From assembly GCF_000321415.2 (NCBI RefSeq), contig NC_019902.2:1178001-1242000 (forward strand): a stretch of 64,000 nucleotides of DNA, given 5' to 3'. This DNA is from Thioalkalivibrio nitratireducens DSM 14787 (GTDB lineage Bacteria; Pseudomonadota; Gammaproteobacteria; Ectothiorhodospirales; Ectothiorhodospiraceae). The notes beneath the pieces were generated by a model. It was not told where the DNA came from, searched no databases, and saw only the letters and a program-made list of their open reading frames with translations. A program made the translations under genes and the position numbers. The stretch's first letter is position 1; each line of letters opens with the position of its first letter. This document shows positions 16,981 to 25,269 of the stretch, piece by piece.

Positions 16981-17674
16981 TCAGCCCCACTTCTGAGCCG
17001 CCAGGCTCCCGGCCTCCAGCGCATCGATTGAAACCCAGCGGCTGTAGGTACGGGCGGTGAAGGTCCAGTCGGTGTGGCCCATCTGTTGGGCAACCGACAT
17101 CACCGATTCCCCGGCCTGTAGCATCATCGAGGCGTAGGTGTGGCGCATCTGGTAGGGATAGCGATAGCGCACGCCAGCGCGGAGCAGGACTCGCTTCCAC
17201 ATCCGCTGACGGATAACCATGTCGCCCGTCCAGCGTTTGCCGGTGCGGGGATTGCGGAAGATCTCGTTGCCTTCCATGAAGGTGAAGGCCTTCTGCGCCT
17301 TGAGCGCTTCCAGGGCAGTTGGTAGCAGCTTGACGTAGCGTTCCGGCGGTCTTCGGGGTCTCCGGTTCCTTGCTGTGCTGGGTGAGAGCGCGCTGCACGA
17401 AGATGCGCTTGTTCACCCAGGCCACATCGCCCCAGTCGAGCGCGCACAGCTCGGAAATCCGCAGGCCGGTCCAGAAGGCGAACTGGATGAAGTTGCGTTC
17501 CTGGCCCTTGGCGGCTTCGAAAATGGCCGTTGAAATGAGAATGCGGCCATCGGGGGCCTTGGTCCAGACTCTTCCCTCGACCCATACCGCATCGCGAATC
17601 TTGGTGCGGATGGCGTCTTCCGTGTAGCCGGTCTCGGCAGCCGTCTTGGCGATGGTGACCCAGTTCACCGGCAT
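16981..17674 (-). pseudogene. Excisionase-integrase remnant (tyrosine recombinase)
   Basis: Reading from the ATG at 17674 (GGAGGA eight bases upstream), the first ~44 codons match a small excisionase-type protein (AETGYTEDAIRTKIRDAVWV ... APDGRILIS). The frame then passes directly into the catalytic domain of a tyrosine recombinase (QFAFWTGLRISELCALDWGD). A frameshift near 17345 separates this from the rest (MRHTYASMMLQAGESVMSVA, GHTDWTFTARTYSRW), which holds the catalytic Arg, His and Tyr. The integrase core-binding domain is missing. A deletion that joined the excisionase start to the integrase end, plus a frameshift, explains the structure. It lies 63 bases from tRNA-Ser, as an integrative element would. 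Confidence 0.85.
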
Positions 17675-17822
17675 GGCGTCATCCTCCTGGCCAGGTGCCG
17701 AGAGGGGCCTGTCAGCCGCTGGATCGCTCGCAGAGGGTCGCGGATGCGGTTTCCATGGCCATACGGTGCCACGGACCTTCGTCAGCTCTCCTTGCCTGTT
17801 CCTCGTCGCCGTATCCGGTATG

Positions 17823-17845
17823 GCGTACAATTATAATTTATACGC
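17823..17845. promoter_or_regulatory. Palindromic operator/promoter of hipA
   Basis: A 23-base, AT-rich imperfect palindrome: GCGTAC at the left end and its near-complement TATACGC at the right, around the centre AATTATAATT. It contains TATAAT (17832-17837) and ends two bases before the first plausible hipA ATG. In HipBA systems the HipB dimer binds such palindromes next to the operon start. No hipB gene is seen here, so the binding protein, if any, is encoded elsewhere or lost. Confidence 0.55.
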
Positions 17846-17846
17846 T

Positions 17847-19130
17847 ATGGGAGATATATTGACATTGGATGTCTATGTGGGGTCCAGCAAAGTCGGGCTC
17901 TACAGCCGGGCCGCTGATGGCTCGACATCGTTTCGCTATGATCCGGCCTGGCTCGCTTCCGAGCGCGCTTTTCCGGTCTCTGTCTCGCTGCCGTTGTCCG
18001 ACCGCCTGTGGTCGGGTTCCAACGTAAACAGCTTCTTTGAGGGGTTGTTACCGGACGATCCGGCAATCCGAAACACGATCGCAGCGCGCGAGCAGGCCGA
18101 GAGCGCAGGCACGTTCGACCTGCTTGCCGTCATCGGGCGGGACTGTGTCGGTGCGTTGCGTTTTGTCCCCGAGGGTCTCGATCCCGGCGACCCGACCAGG
18201 ATGTCCTCAAGGCCGATCAGCGACGAGGAAATCGCGGCGCGCATTGCTGCGCTCGGCGTCGCGCCTCTTGGCATGGAGGCCGATGACCCGGAGTTCCGTA
18301 TTTCCATCGCGGGTGTGCAGGAGAAGGCCGCTTTTCTCAATATCGGCGGGATGTGGCATCTTCCCCTTGGGCCAACGCCGACATCGCACATATTCAAGCC
18401 GGCCTTGAAAGAAGGACCGAACGGCGCGGATTTTTCCGACACGCGGTGGAATGAATGGCTGTGCCTTGCGATTTGCCGGGCCCTGGGGCTGGACGCGGCA
18501 ATGGCGGAAGTGCTTACCTTCGATGATGAGCCGGTCCTCGTCGTTGAGCGATTTGACCGGCGCTGGCAGAAGGATGTCTTGTATCGGTTGCCGCAAGAAG
18601 ATACCTGTCAGGCGTTGGGTGTGCCGCCAACCCGCAAATACCAGAGCGATGGTGGTCCGGGCATTACGGATGTGCTTGATTTTCTGAACGGGGCCGTTTC
18701 GCCTCATGCAGATCGTCTTCACTTCATGAAGGCGCAAATCGTGTTCTGGCTTTTGGCTGCCATCGACGGGCATGCCAAAAACTTCTCGATCTTTCTGACG
18801 CCCGGCGGCTACAAGATGACACCTTTGTATGACGTAATGTCGGCTGCGCCATATAAAAACCTTTCTGAGCACAAGATAAAGCTCGCAATGGCGATCGGCG
18901 ATAATCGCCATTACCGCGTGAAAGAGATATTGCCGAGACACTTTTACCAGACCGCGCAAGTGGTGGGACTGAACAGGACGGATATGGACGAGATGTTTTC
19001 GTCATTGGCAGGCCGTATTGGTCCGGCGCTTGAAGAGATTAACAAGCTGGCCGTTGAAAAAGGCGCGCCGGAAACAACGTTCGCCCGGATCCTGGAAGGC
19101 ATAGGGGACCGGGGCAGGCTTATCGGCTAG
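17847..19130 (+). CDS. HipA-family serine/threonine kinase toxin, orphan
   Basis: A 427-residue HipA-type kinase. Visible signatures are the N-terminal couple_hipA region (LTLDVYVGSSKVGLYSR), the SIAGVQEKAAF activation segment with the Ser that HipA autophosphorylates, the catalytic loop AAIDGHAKNFSIFL and the metal-binding Asp in PLYDVMSAAP. HipA of E. coli phosphorylates GltX and causes growth arrest. A cognate hipB antitoxin normally precedes or overlaps hipA; none is found within 170 bases upstream or just downstream. The start is uncertain: ATG 17847, ATG 17820, and TTG 17859 (with GGGAG five bases upstream) are in frame. The gene is visibly less GC-rich than its neighbours, consistent with transfer. 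Confidence 0.88.
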   Translation: MGDILTLDVYVGSSKVGLYSRAADGSTSFRYDPAWLASERAFPVSVSLPLSDRLWSGSNVNSFFEGLLPDDPAIRNTIAAREQAESAGTFDLLAVIGRDCVGALRFVPEGLDPGDPTRMSSRPISDEEIAARIAALGVAPLGMEADDPEFRISIAGVQEKAAFLNIGGMWHLPLGPTPTSHIFKPALKEGPNGADFSDTRWNEWLCLAICRALGLDAAMAEVLTFDDEPVLVVERFDRRWQKDVLYRLPQEDTCQALGVPPTRKYQSDGGPGITDVLDFLNGAVSPHADRLHFMKAQIVFWLLAAIDGHAKNFSIFLTPGGYKMTPLYDVMSAAPYKNLSEHKIKLAMAIGDNRHYRVKEILPRHFYQTAQVVGLNRTDMDEMFSSLAGRIGPALEEINKLAVEKGAPETTFARILEGIGDRGRLIG

Positions 19131-19430
19131 CCCATCATTTCGTGTGATTGTCGAACGAAAAGCTCGCGGCTGCGTCGATGGTATACGGTACCGGTCGATA
19201 AGCCCCGGGATGGCTCGCGTTGCGCCCGTGCTCGCGCGTGCGCCGCGACGCGGCCGGGCCGGCTTCTTGCGTGCGCAGGTCGGCCCATCAGTCATGCTAT
19301 GGCGCGGCACCGCAAGACTACCCCTCAGGCCACGTCACAACAATCGTGGCGCAGGAGGTCAACCGCAAGCTTGCGGCCCACTGCCTGCGGCGGGGCATGG
19401 CCTACCATCCATCGCATGAAACACAGTGCA
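19131..19430. other. Non-coding segment between hipA and the IS
   Basis: About 300 bases with no supported gene. Short plus-strand frames run through but have no ribosome-binding site or recognizable motif. The last eight bases next to the insertion (19431-19438, GGCAAGCC) are the left copy of the IS target duplication. Confidence 0.5.
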
Positions 19431-19438
19431 GGCAAGCC

Positions 19439-21861
19439 CTGCCCTATACCCACATCTAGTGCTGGACAAACGCCTGCCGGCCGGGTACCGTGCCGGGCAT
19501 GTGGGAGCAGAGCCAGATCAAGCGCACGTTGAGCGCGCCGGCGAACCTGGCTCGGGTGCAGGCGCTGATCCGGGAAGCGCCGGAACTGCACCGCACCGCG
19601 CTGGCGGATCAGATCTGTACCACCTGGGGCTTCTTCGATGCGCGTGGGCGGCCGCAGCGGGCGGGCTGCTTGAAGGCGCTGCGGGCGCTGGAGCGCGCGG
19701 GCCGGATTACGCTGCCGCCTGCGTGCAGCAGCCCGGGGCGCGGGGGCCAGGGCCGGCGCCTGGGGGTGGCGGTGCCGGCACCCCAGGGAGTGGGCCGCGA
19801 GGTCACCGAGCTGGAGGGCCTGGCGCTGGTACGGGTGGACACGGCCGAGCACCGGGCGCTCTGGAATGAGCTGATGGCGCGCGAGCACCCGCGCGGCATG
19901 GGGCCGCTGGTGGGCGCGCAGCTGCGGTATCTGGTGGGTTCGGCGCAGGGCTGGCTGGGGGCGCTGGGGTTTGCGGCGTCGGCGTTGCAGTTGGCCGCAC
20001 GCGATGCCTGGATCGGCTGGGATCCGGCGCTGCGGGAACGCCACCGACACCGTGTGGTGGGACTGAACCGGTTCCTGTTGCGTCCGGGCGTTTCCTGCCG
20101 GAACCTCGCGTCGTGGACGCTGGGTCGGGCGTTGCGGCGGCTGGGGGCTGACTTCGAGGCCTGCCATGGGTATCGTCCCTGGCTGGTGGAGACCTTCATC
20201 GAGCCTCCGCACACCGGGGTCAGCCTGCGGGCGTCGAACTGGCGTTTTGTGGGCGAGACCGGCGGGCGGGGGCGCCAGGACCGGGGCCACGCCGCGGCCG
20301 AGACCCGCAAGGCGATCTATCTCTATGAACTCGAACCCGATTGGCGCGCACGCTTGGGGGTGGGTCCGGCACCGGCACGGGGCGACACACCGCTGGAACC
20401 CGCCGAGGGTCTGGATGCGCAGCAGTGGGCTGAACACGAGTTCGGGGGTGCGCCCTTGGGGGACCAGCGATTGACGAAACGGCTGGTGGACAGCGCCCGG
20501 CGCCAGGGGGAGGATCCGCTGCGCGCCTTTACCGCGGTGGCCCGCGACGACTGGGCGGCGGTGAAGGGCTACTACCGGCTGATCGACCAGCCGGCCGATT
20601 CCGAGGTCACTGCGGAGCACATCCTGGCGCCACATCGCGCGCGCACGCAGCGCCGGATGCAGGCGCAGGCGACGGTGCTGTGCCTGCAGGATGGCACCGA
20701 TCTGAACTTCACCACCCGCCCGCAGACGCGCGGCATCGGCGTCATTGGCCGTAACCAGACCGGTGCCGAGAGTCTGGGACTGCATCTGCACTCGACGCTT
20801 GCGGTCAACGCCGACGGGCTGCCGCTGGGCGTGCTCAAGGCGCAGTTCGAGGCGCCGCAGCTGCGGGGCGACGAGGAACCGTCGCAGGAAGAGAAAAAGA
20901 GCTTTCGCTGGATCGCCGGTCTGCGCGATACAGCCGCACTGGCGGCGACCCTCCCCAACACCCGGGTGGTCAGTGTCGCCGATCGGGAGGCGGATGCGTT
21001 CGAGCTCTATGCCGAGCAGCAGCGCCATCCCGAGGTGGAACTGGTGGTCCGTGCCCAGCACAACCGCCGGCTCGCCGACGGGCGGCGCCTGTTCGACGTC
21101 GCTCGGGCGACGGCGAGCCGCGGGTCGGTCGAACTCCAGGTCGACGGGCAGAGCCTGCGCACCAAGACCAGCAAGCGCCCCGCCCGCCTGGGTCGGGCGG
21201 CACGGACCGCGGAACTGGAACTGCGCTACACCCCGGTCACGCTCCGTGGCACACCCGCCGGTGCCGATCCGCCCGTGACGCTGGAACTGACCGTGGTGCA
21301 TGCGCTGGAACGGGATCCGCCGAAAGGGGAAAAGCCGCTCGAGTGGTTCGTGCTCACCACACTGACCGTCACCTCGGCCGAACAGGCCGCCGAGATTCTG
21401 CGCTGGTACCGCCTGCGCTGGCGCATCGAGGACTGGCACCGGGTGCTGAAATCGGGTTGCAAGATCGACGAGCTCGGCCACCACAGCGTCGAGCGCCTGG
21501 AACGCGCCATCGCGATCCGGCTGGTCATCGCCTGGCGGGTGATGCTGATGACCCTGCTGGGCCGCGAGGCCCCGGAACTGCCGCCGGAGCTGCTGTTCTC
21601 GGACGTCGAACTGCGGGTGCTCGGTGACTACGCCCAGTCCCGGCGCCGACCCCGCCCCACCAGTCTCCAGGAAGCGGTTCGCGAAGTCGCCATCCTGGGC
21701 GGCTACACCAACCGCAATCACGATCCACCGCCCGGACACCAACTGATGTGGCACGGCTACGCCAAACTCACCACCATGTCCTTCGCCTACGCTTTACGAG
21801 ATGAAATCGGATGACACTGCCCTGCAACCATTGGTCTGCGCAACTTGTGGGTAAAGGGCAG
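19439..21861 (+). mobile_element. Complete IS50-like (IS4 family) insertion sequence
   Basis: A 2,423-base element. The left end reads CTGCCCTATACCCACA and the right end, on the complement, CTGCCCTTTACCCACAAGT: 15 of the first 16 positions agree. The ends resemble the Tn5/IS50 outside end (CTGACTCTTATACACAAGT). The eight bases GGCAAGCC are found directly outside both ends (19431-19438 and 21862-21869), a target-site duplication. One transposase gene fills the element. Intact ends, duplication and open transposase frame point to a recent, possibly active copy. Confidence 0.9.
19499..21814 (+). CDS. IS4-family transposase with N-terminal DUF4338 (DruA-like) domain
   Basis: A 771-residue fusion. 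Residues ~1-290 match DUF4338, the domain of the Druantia protein DruA (WGFFDARGRPQRAGCLKAL; GAQLRYLVGSAQGWLGALGF; FLLRPGVSCRNLASWTLGRA; ETRKAIYLYELE). Residues ~310-771 are a Tn5-type transposase with a DNA-binding N-terminal part (EHEFGGAPLGDQRLTKRL), DDE residues in CLQDGTDLNF and VSVADREADAF, and the exact YREK spacing in YRLRWRIEDWHRVLK. Start at ATG 19499 is preferred; a GTG at 19490 is in frame. The fused domain may aid target or end recognition, but that is not known. Confidence 0.88.
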   Translation: MWEQSQIKRTLSAPANLARVQALIREAPELHRTALADQICTTWGFFDARGRPQRAGCLKALRALERAGRITLPPACSSPGRGGQGRRLGVAVPAPQGVGREVTELEGLALVRVDTAEHRALWNELMAREHPRGMGPLVGAQLRYLVGSAQGWLGALGFAASALQLAARDAWIGWDPALRERHRHRVVGLNRFLLRPGVSCRNLASWTLGRALRRLGADFEACHGYRPWLVETFIEPPHTGVSLRASNWRFVGETGGRGRQDRGHAAAETRKAIYLYELEPDWRARLGVGPAPARGDTPLEPAEGLDAQQWAEHEFGGAPLGDQRLTKRLVDSARRQGEDPLRAFTAVARDDWAAVKGYYRLIDQPADSEVTAEHILAPHRARTQRRMQAQATVLCLQDGTDLNFTTRPQTRGIGVIGRNQTGAESLGLHLHSTLAVNADGLPLGVLKAQFEAPQLRGDEEPSQEEKKSFRWIAGLRDTAALAATLPNTRVVSVADREADAFELYAEQQRHPEVELVVRAQHNRRLADGRRLFDVARATASRGSVELQVDGQSLRTKTSKRPARLGRAARTAELELRYTPVTLRGTPAGADPPVTLELTVVHALERDPPKGEKPLEWFVLTTLTVTSAEQAAEILRWYRLRWRIEDWHRVLKSGCKIDELGHHSVERLERAIAIRLVIAWRVMLMTLLGREAPELPPELLFSDVELRVLGDYAQSRRRPRPTSLQEAVREVAILGGYTNRNHDPPPGHQLMWHGYAKLTTMSFAYALRDEIG

Positions 21862-21885
21862 GGCAAGCCATCGGGAAATGCGGCC

Positions 21886-21923
21886 AAGGATGTCGCCGCC
21901 CAAGGATGTCGCCGCCCAAGGAT
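21886..21923. repeat. Short tandem repeat, 16-bp unit
   Basis: Two exact copies of AAGGATGTCGCCGCCC (21886-21901, 21902-21917) followed by AAGGAT. It lies in non-coding debris between the intact IS and the IS21 remnant. No function is suggested. Confidence 0.7.
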
Positions 21924-22021
21924 CACTCTCTGATCCAGCGGCCTCCCGAGGCTGGCGGTATGCACCTGCCGCGAGACGCTGCGTACGATGAAGATTCTGT
22001 TCGGAATGCACCTGGAGGGCT

Positions 22022-22185
22022 TGTCTGACGTCAATTATTCTGGCCGGTCGGCGTCAATTACTTTGGCCGGTCGGTGATGGATGATCTTCGTCAGTGTCTC
22101 GCTTGTGGGTCTTCTTCCGGTAGCTCTCGCCGCTGAGTTCGATGACGTGGGCGTGATGGATTAGCCGGTCGATGGCGGCGACATG
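22022..22185 (-). mobile_element. IS21-family end with istB 3' fragment
   Basis: On the minus strand, 43 codons ending at 22054 match the C-terminus of an IstB-type helper ATPase (VAAIDRLIHHAHVIELSGES then YRKKTHKRDTDED). Downstream are two ~23-bp tandem copies of TCAATTA(C/T)T(T/C)TGGCCGGTCGG (near 22028-22051 and 22052-22074), the multiple terminal repeats typical of IS21 ends, finishing at TGTCTGACG near 22022. The rest of the element is absent; the break falls at about 22186, where the AddB-like sequence begins. Confidence 0.75.
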
Positions 22186-22186
22186 A

Positions 22187-23929
22187 CCCTGTCCCGTGCT
22201 TTGGCTGGAGGCATGACCGGTGGGCCTGGTTGGGCTCCGGGATCGACCTCGGTCCTAGCCGGTGGCCAGTCCGGGGCGCTTGATCTTGCCCTTCGGCAGA
22301 TCGCCCTGCCTTCCACCGGTGAGTCCAAACGGTCGCCTTGGCGGCCGGCTTCACAGGTCCTCCACCTGGCGCTGGCCCTGCTCTGGCACCCGCTCGATCC
22401 CGCCTGTCTGCTCGAGTTTCTGACCCATCCTGTCAGCCCCGTGCCGGCAATTCTGCGTCGCCCGCACTCCGTTGCCGTGGCCGAGCGACCGGGCATCGGT
22501 GGCCAGGCGTGGCTCGATGCACTCGAGCGTTTTCGCCGCGACGCGGTGGTTCGGGCGGGCGGCGACGGGCGCGCGGCCATGCCCATCGAGGAGGCGGTGA
22601 GAACATGGCTCGAAGTCCCGCGTCACGATTCGGCTTCGGGTGCGGCCGTGGACCCGGCGCCTCGGGTCGTCTGGTGGGACTTCTGCAACCACGAACCTCC
22701 GGGCCGAGATCGATCAGCTCAGGGCCGAAGGGGCCGAACTGATGCCAGTCGACCGGCGCCTCGAACACGACGCCGAGACCTGGCTTCTGCCGGTTCTGGC
22801 CGCGGGGCGCCAGTTGCTGTGCGTGACACCACGCCGCCGCGGTGATGAACCGGTGGCCGACCATCCCCTTGCCGATCGGATCCGGGCCGTACTGGGCGAG
22901 AGCGGCCTGACCACGGTGGACGTCGACCGTCTGCTCGAGGATGGGACGCCGCACCCCTGGCTCCCGGTGCCGACCGAGGCCATCGATTATCGGCCCCTGC
23001 CGGTGCCCCGGCGGTGGTGGTCGCTTGCCGGCCGGCCCGGCATTGCTGTCCGCGAGGTCGAGTCGTACTCGAGCCTGCAGGCCTTCTTAAACCATCCGCA
23101 TCAGTGGGTGCTGGAACACGTCGCAGCGCTGTACCCCGGCCGTCTCGCGGACCCGGTGCTGGGTAATCGCCAGAAGGGCGTGTTGCTCCACCGCCTGGTC
23201 GAATGGCTGTTCGGGGCACCGGATCTCGATTGGCGGGGCGCCGACCGCACCGCCGTGCGCCGGTGGATCGACCGCCGCTTGCCGGAATTGCTGGAGCGGG
23301 AGGGCGCAAACCTGCATCTGCCCGGCAGGCAACGCGAGGCGGAGGAACTGCGCTGGGTCGCCGAACGAGCGCTGTGGACCCTGCTGCAACACCTGCACAG
23401 CAGTTCGGCCACAAGCGTGCGTATAGGGGAATCGGTGCTAGGGAGCTTCAGTGGCGGCCGTTTTACCGGCAGGATCGATCTGCTGGCGGTGGATGCCAAT
23501 GGGCACGAGGCAGTCGTGGACCTGAAGTGGAGTCGTGCCAAGGCGCGCTGCGAGGAACTCCGCGGCGACCGGCAGCTGCAACTCGCGATCTATGCACAGC
23601 TTCGCCAACAGGTCAGCGGCCGGTGGCCCGACGAGGGCTACTTCGTACTGAACGAGGCACGGCTGCTTGCCCAGAGCGCCCGCCGTTTCCCCGACGCGGT
23701 GATCTGCGATGCGCCCGGTACCGCGGGCAGCCCGGCCCTGTGGGCGGCATTCGAGAAAACCTGGCACTGGCGTCGGGGGCAACTCGACGCGGGCCGGATC
23801 GAGGTCAATGCGCCCGGTACCGAGCCCGACGACGAGGGCGTACCGCCGGTGGATGGACTTCCGGTCGCTTCCGAGCCAGACCGGCTCGACATTTACCGGG
23901 CCCTGACGGGCTGGCCAGAAGGGAGCTGA
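22187..23929 (+). pseudogene. AddB-like PD-(D/E)XK helicase-nuclease subunit, truncated and frameshifted
   Basis: The second half of a large AddB/RexB-like protein. Upstream codons (QVLHLALALLWHPLDPACLL; AILRRPHSVAVAERPGIGGQ) lie in one frame up to about 22690; the continuation (AEIDQLRAEGAELMPVDRRL onward) is in the next frame, so there is one frameshift. The C-terminal nuclease domain is well kept: KGVLLHRLVEWLFG, then FTGRIDLLAVDANGHEAVVD and LKWSR with the catalytic Asp and Lys, and QLQLAIYAQL. The N-terminal helicase-like part is missing, cut at the IS21 end. A second subunit remnant follows at 24053. Non-functional as it stands. Confidence 0.75.
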
Positions 23930-24052
23930 GCGCACGATGCGGATCAAGGCCGTCCATTGCCGCCGGTACCGGGGCCACTCCTGGGGCTTCTCTTCCCGGT
24001 GGCCGCGGGTGGACCGGTCCACCCGGGGAACCCGCCGCAGGGGGGAATGCAG

Positions 24053-24697
24053 ATGAACATCCGCTTCATCAGCGCCGGGGCGGGAAGCGGCAAGACCCAC
24101 CGGCTGACCGAACTGCTGGGCGAACTGCTTACGCAGGGCCGGGTGCGGCCGGGGGGCGTGATCGCGACCACCTTCACCCGCAAGGCTGCAGGCGACCTGG
24201 TGCAACGGGTACGCCAGCGTTTGCACGCCGAGGGGCGCCACCGCGACGCGATGTGCATCGCCCAGGGCCGGATCGGCACCGTCAACAGCGTGTGTGGGGA
24301 ACTGCTGTCGCGCTATGCGTTCGAGGCCGGGCTGTCACCTCGGGTGCAGGTGATGGACGAAACCGACGCCCCCGTGCTGTTCGCGCAGGCGCTCGACCAG
24401 GTGGCCGGCCCGGCACAGATCCGGGCACTGAACCGGCTGGGATGGCGCCTGGGTCAGGACGACTGGCGCGAGACGGTGCGGGATTTGGCCGAACTGGCCC
24501 GTGCCAACGGTCTCGCGCCTGGCGAACTGGCCGTGCACGCGGAACGCAGCATCGCGGGTCTGCTCGGCCACTTTCCCGCGCCCGAGGCCGGCACCCCCGA
24601 CCAGGATCTGCTGCAAGCTGTGACGGAGTCGCTTCGGAGCCTGTCCGCCGAGGGGGACGCCACGCAGAAGACCCGCCATGAAGTGGTCTACTTGTAG
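24053..24697 (+). pseudogene. AddA/UvrD-like helicase, N-terminal fragment
   Basis: 214 codons remain of what should be a ~1,000-residue superfamily I helicase. Walker A is intact (ISAGAGSGKTHRLTELL), motif Ia is visible (VIATTFTRKAAGDLVQRVR), and the GTVNSVCGELLSRYAFEAGL segment follows. The frame stops soon after DATQKTRHEVVYL, where unrelated sequence (the 3' end of a minus-strand DUF2283 gene) begins, so the C-terminus was deleted. GGGGG lies seven bases before the ATG. Together with the AddB-like remnant it represents a lost dual-subunit helicase-nuclease of the kind found in recombination or defence loci. Confidence 0.75.
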
Positions 24698-24702
24698 CGG
24701 GT

Positions 24703-24908
24703 TCATGCGGCGTGAATTTCCGCCATCGGTAGGTGCAGCACGGTCAGGGTCCGGATATCCGCACGCTGGCTGGCGTGTTGCACATCGATGCCCACGAGCA
24801 CGCCGTCATCCGCGTAGTCCAGCACGACGCCGAATCGGAATCCGTCGACGTGCGCTCAGAGAGGTGGATATAGAGCGAACCCGTCACAGTATCGTAGGAA
24901 AGTTTCAT
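24703..24908 (-). pseudogene. DUF2283 protein, frameshifted
   Basis: From ATG 24908 (GGAG nine bases upstream) the protein begins MKLSYDTVTGSLYIHLSERT, a clear DUF2283 start. After TSTDSDS the homology continues in another frame: VVLDYADDGVLVGIDVQHAS, then ADIRTLTVLHLPMAEIHAA and a stop at 24703. One frameshift near 24836 separates the halves; a sequencing error cannot be excluded. DUF2283 proteins are small and often paired with a second small gene, with toxin-antitoxin-like behaviour suspected. Here the partner overlaps by four bases (ATGA). Confidence 0.75.
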
Positions 24909-25132
24909 GGTTCGAATCTCCTGTCCGGAAATGCGTTGTGGGGCGTGATGCCGTCGGCCAGAGTGACCACGCGCAGATATTTGCCCAGGTCCTCCACGTA
25001 GATCCACTGTCGGATCCGTCCGTCTTCCGGCTGAACTTCGCGGCGCACCGGGTGAGCCAATGCAGCCAGGCGCCATTCCAGGCGCAGATAAGGGCGCTTG
25101 GTGAGTGCGTCGTTCCGAAAGTTCTCGGTCAT
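24905..25132 (-). CDS. Small protein paired with DUF2283, unknown
   Basis: A 75-residue soluble protein (MTENFRNDALTKRPYLRLEW; IRQWIYVEDLGKYLRVVTLA; DGITPHNAFPDRRFEP). I recognize this as a conserved small protein found beside DUF2283 genes, with no assigned function; the compact size and overlap suggest a two-gene toxin-antitoxin-like module. The start at 25132 is favoured because the conserved part begins there; an in-frame ATG at 25147 would add five residues. No clear ribosome-binding site precedes either. The frame is intact although the partner is broken. Confidence 0.6.
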   Translation of the reverse strand: MTENFRNDALTKRPYLRLEWRLAALAHPVRREVQPEDGRIRQWIYVEDLGKYLRVVTLADGITPHNAFPDRRFEP

Positions 25133-25269
25133 CGGATGCGAGGACATGGGATGATGCTACGCCCATCGGAGCGGAAGGCAACCCGGCGAGCGTGTTCTGC
25201 GACCGCAAGCTTGCGGCGGGAGACGAGGGACCTCGAATTGGACAAGACTCGTCGGCAGGAGAGCAGACG

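Noticed and set aside
15941-17830. A 629-codon minus-strand open frame across purU, DUF1820, tRNA-Ser and the integrase region
   Set aside because: It runs antisense through three well-supported genes and a tRNA; only its first part (excisionase/integrase remnant, 17674 downward) is real coding sequence, and the rest is high-GC read-through.
19144-19532. Short plus-strand open frames between hipA and the IS, considered as a downstream hipB
   Set aside because: None encodes a helix-turn-helix; composition is Arg/Pro/Ala-rich and they run across the IS boundary.
19325-21754. An 809-codon minus-strand open frame opposite the IS transposase
   Set aside because: It is the complement of a clearly homologous transposase; the translation is Arg/Gln/His/Pro-rich with no motif, typical of antisense frames in GC-rich DNA.
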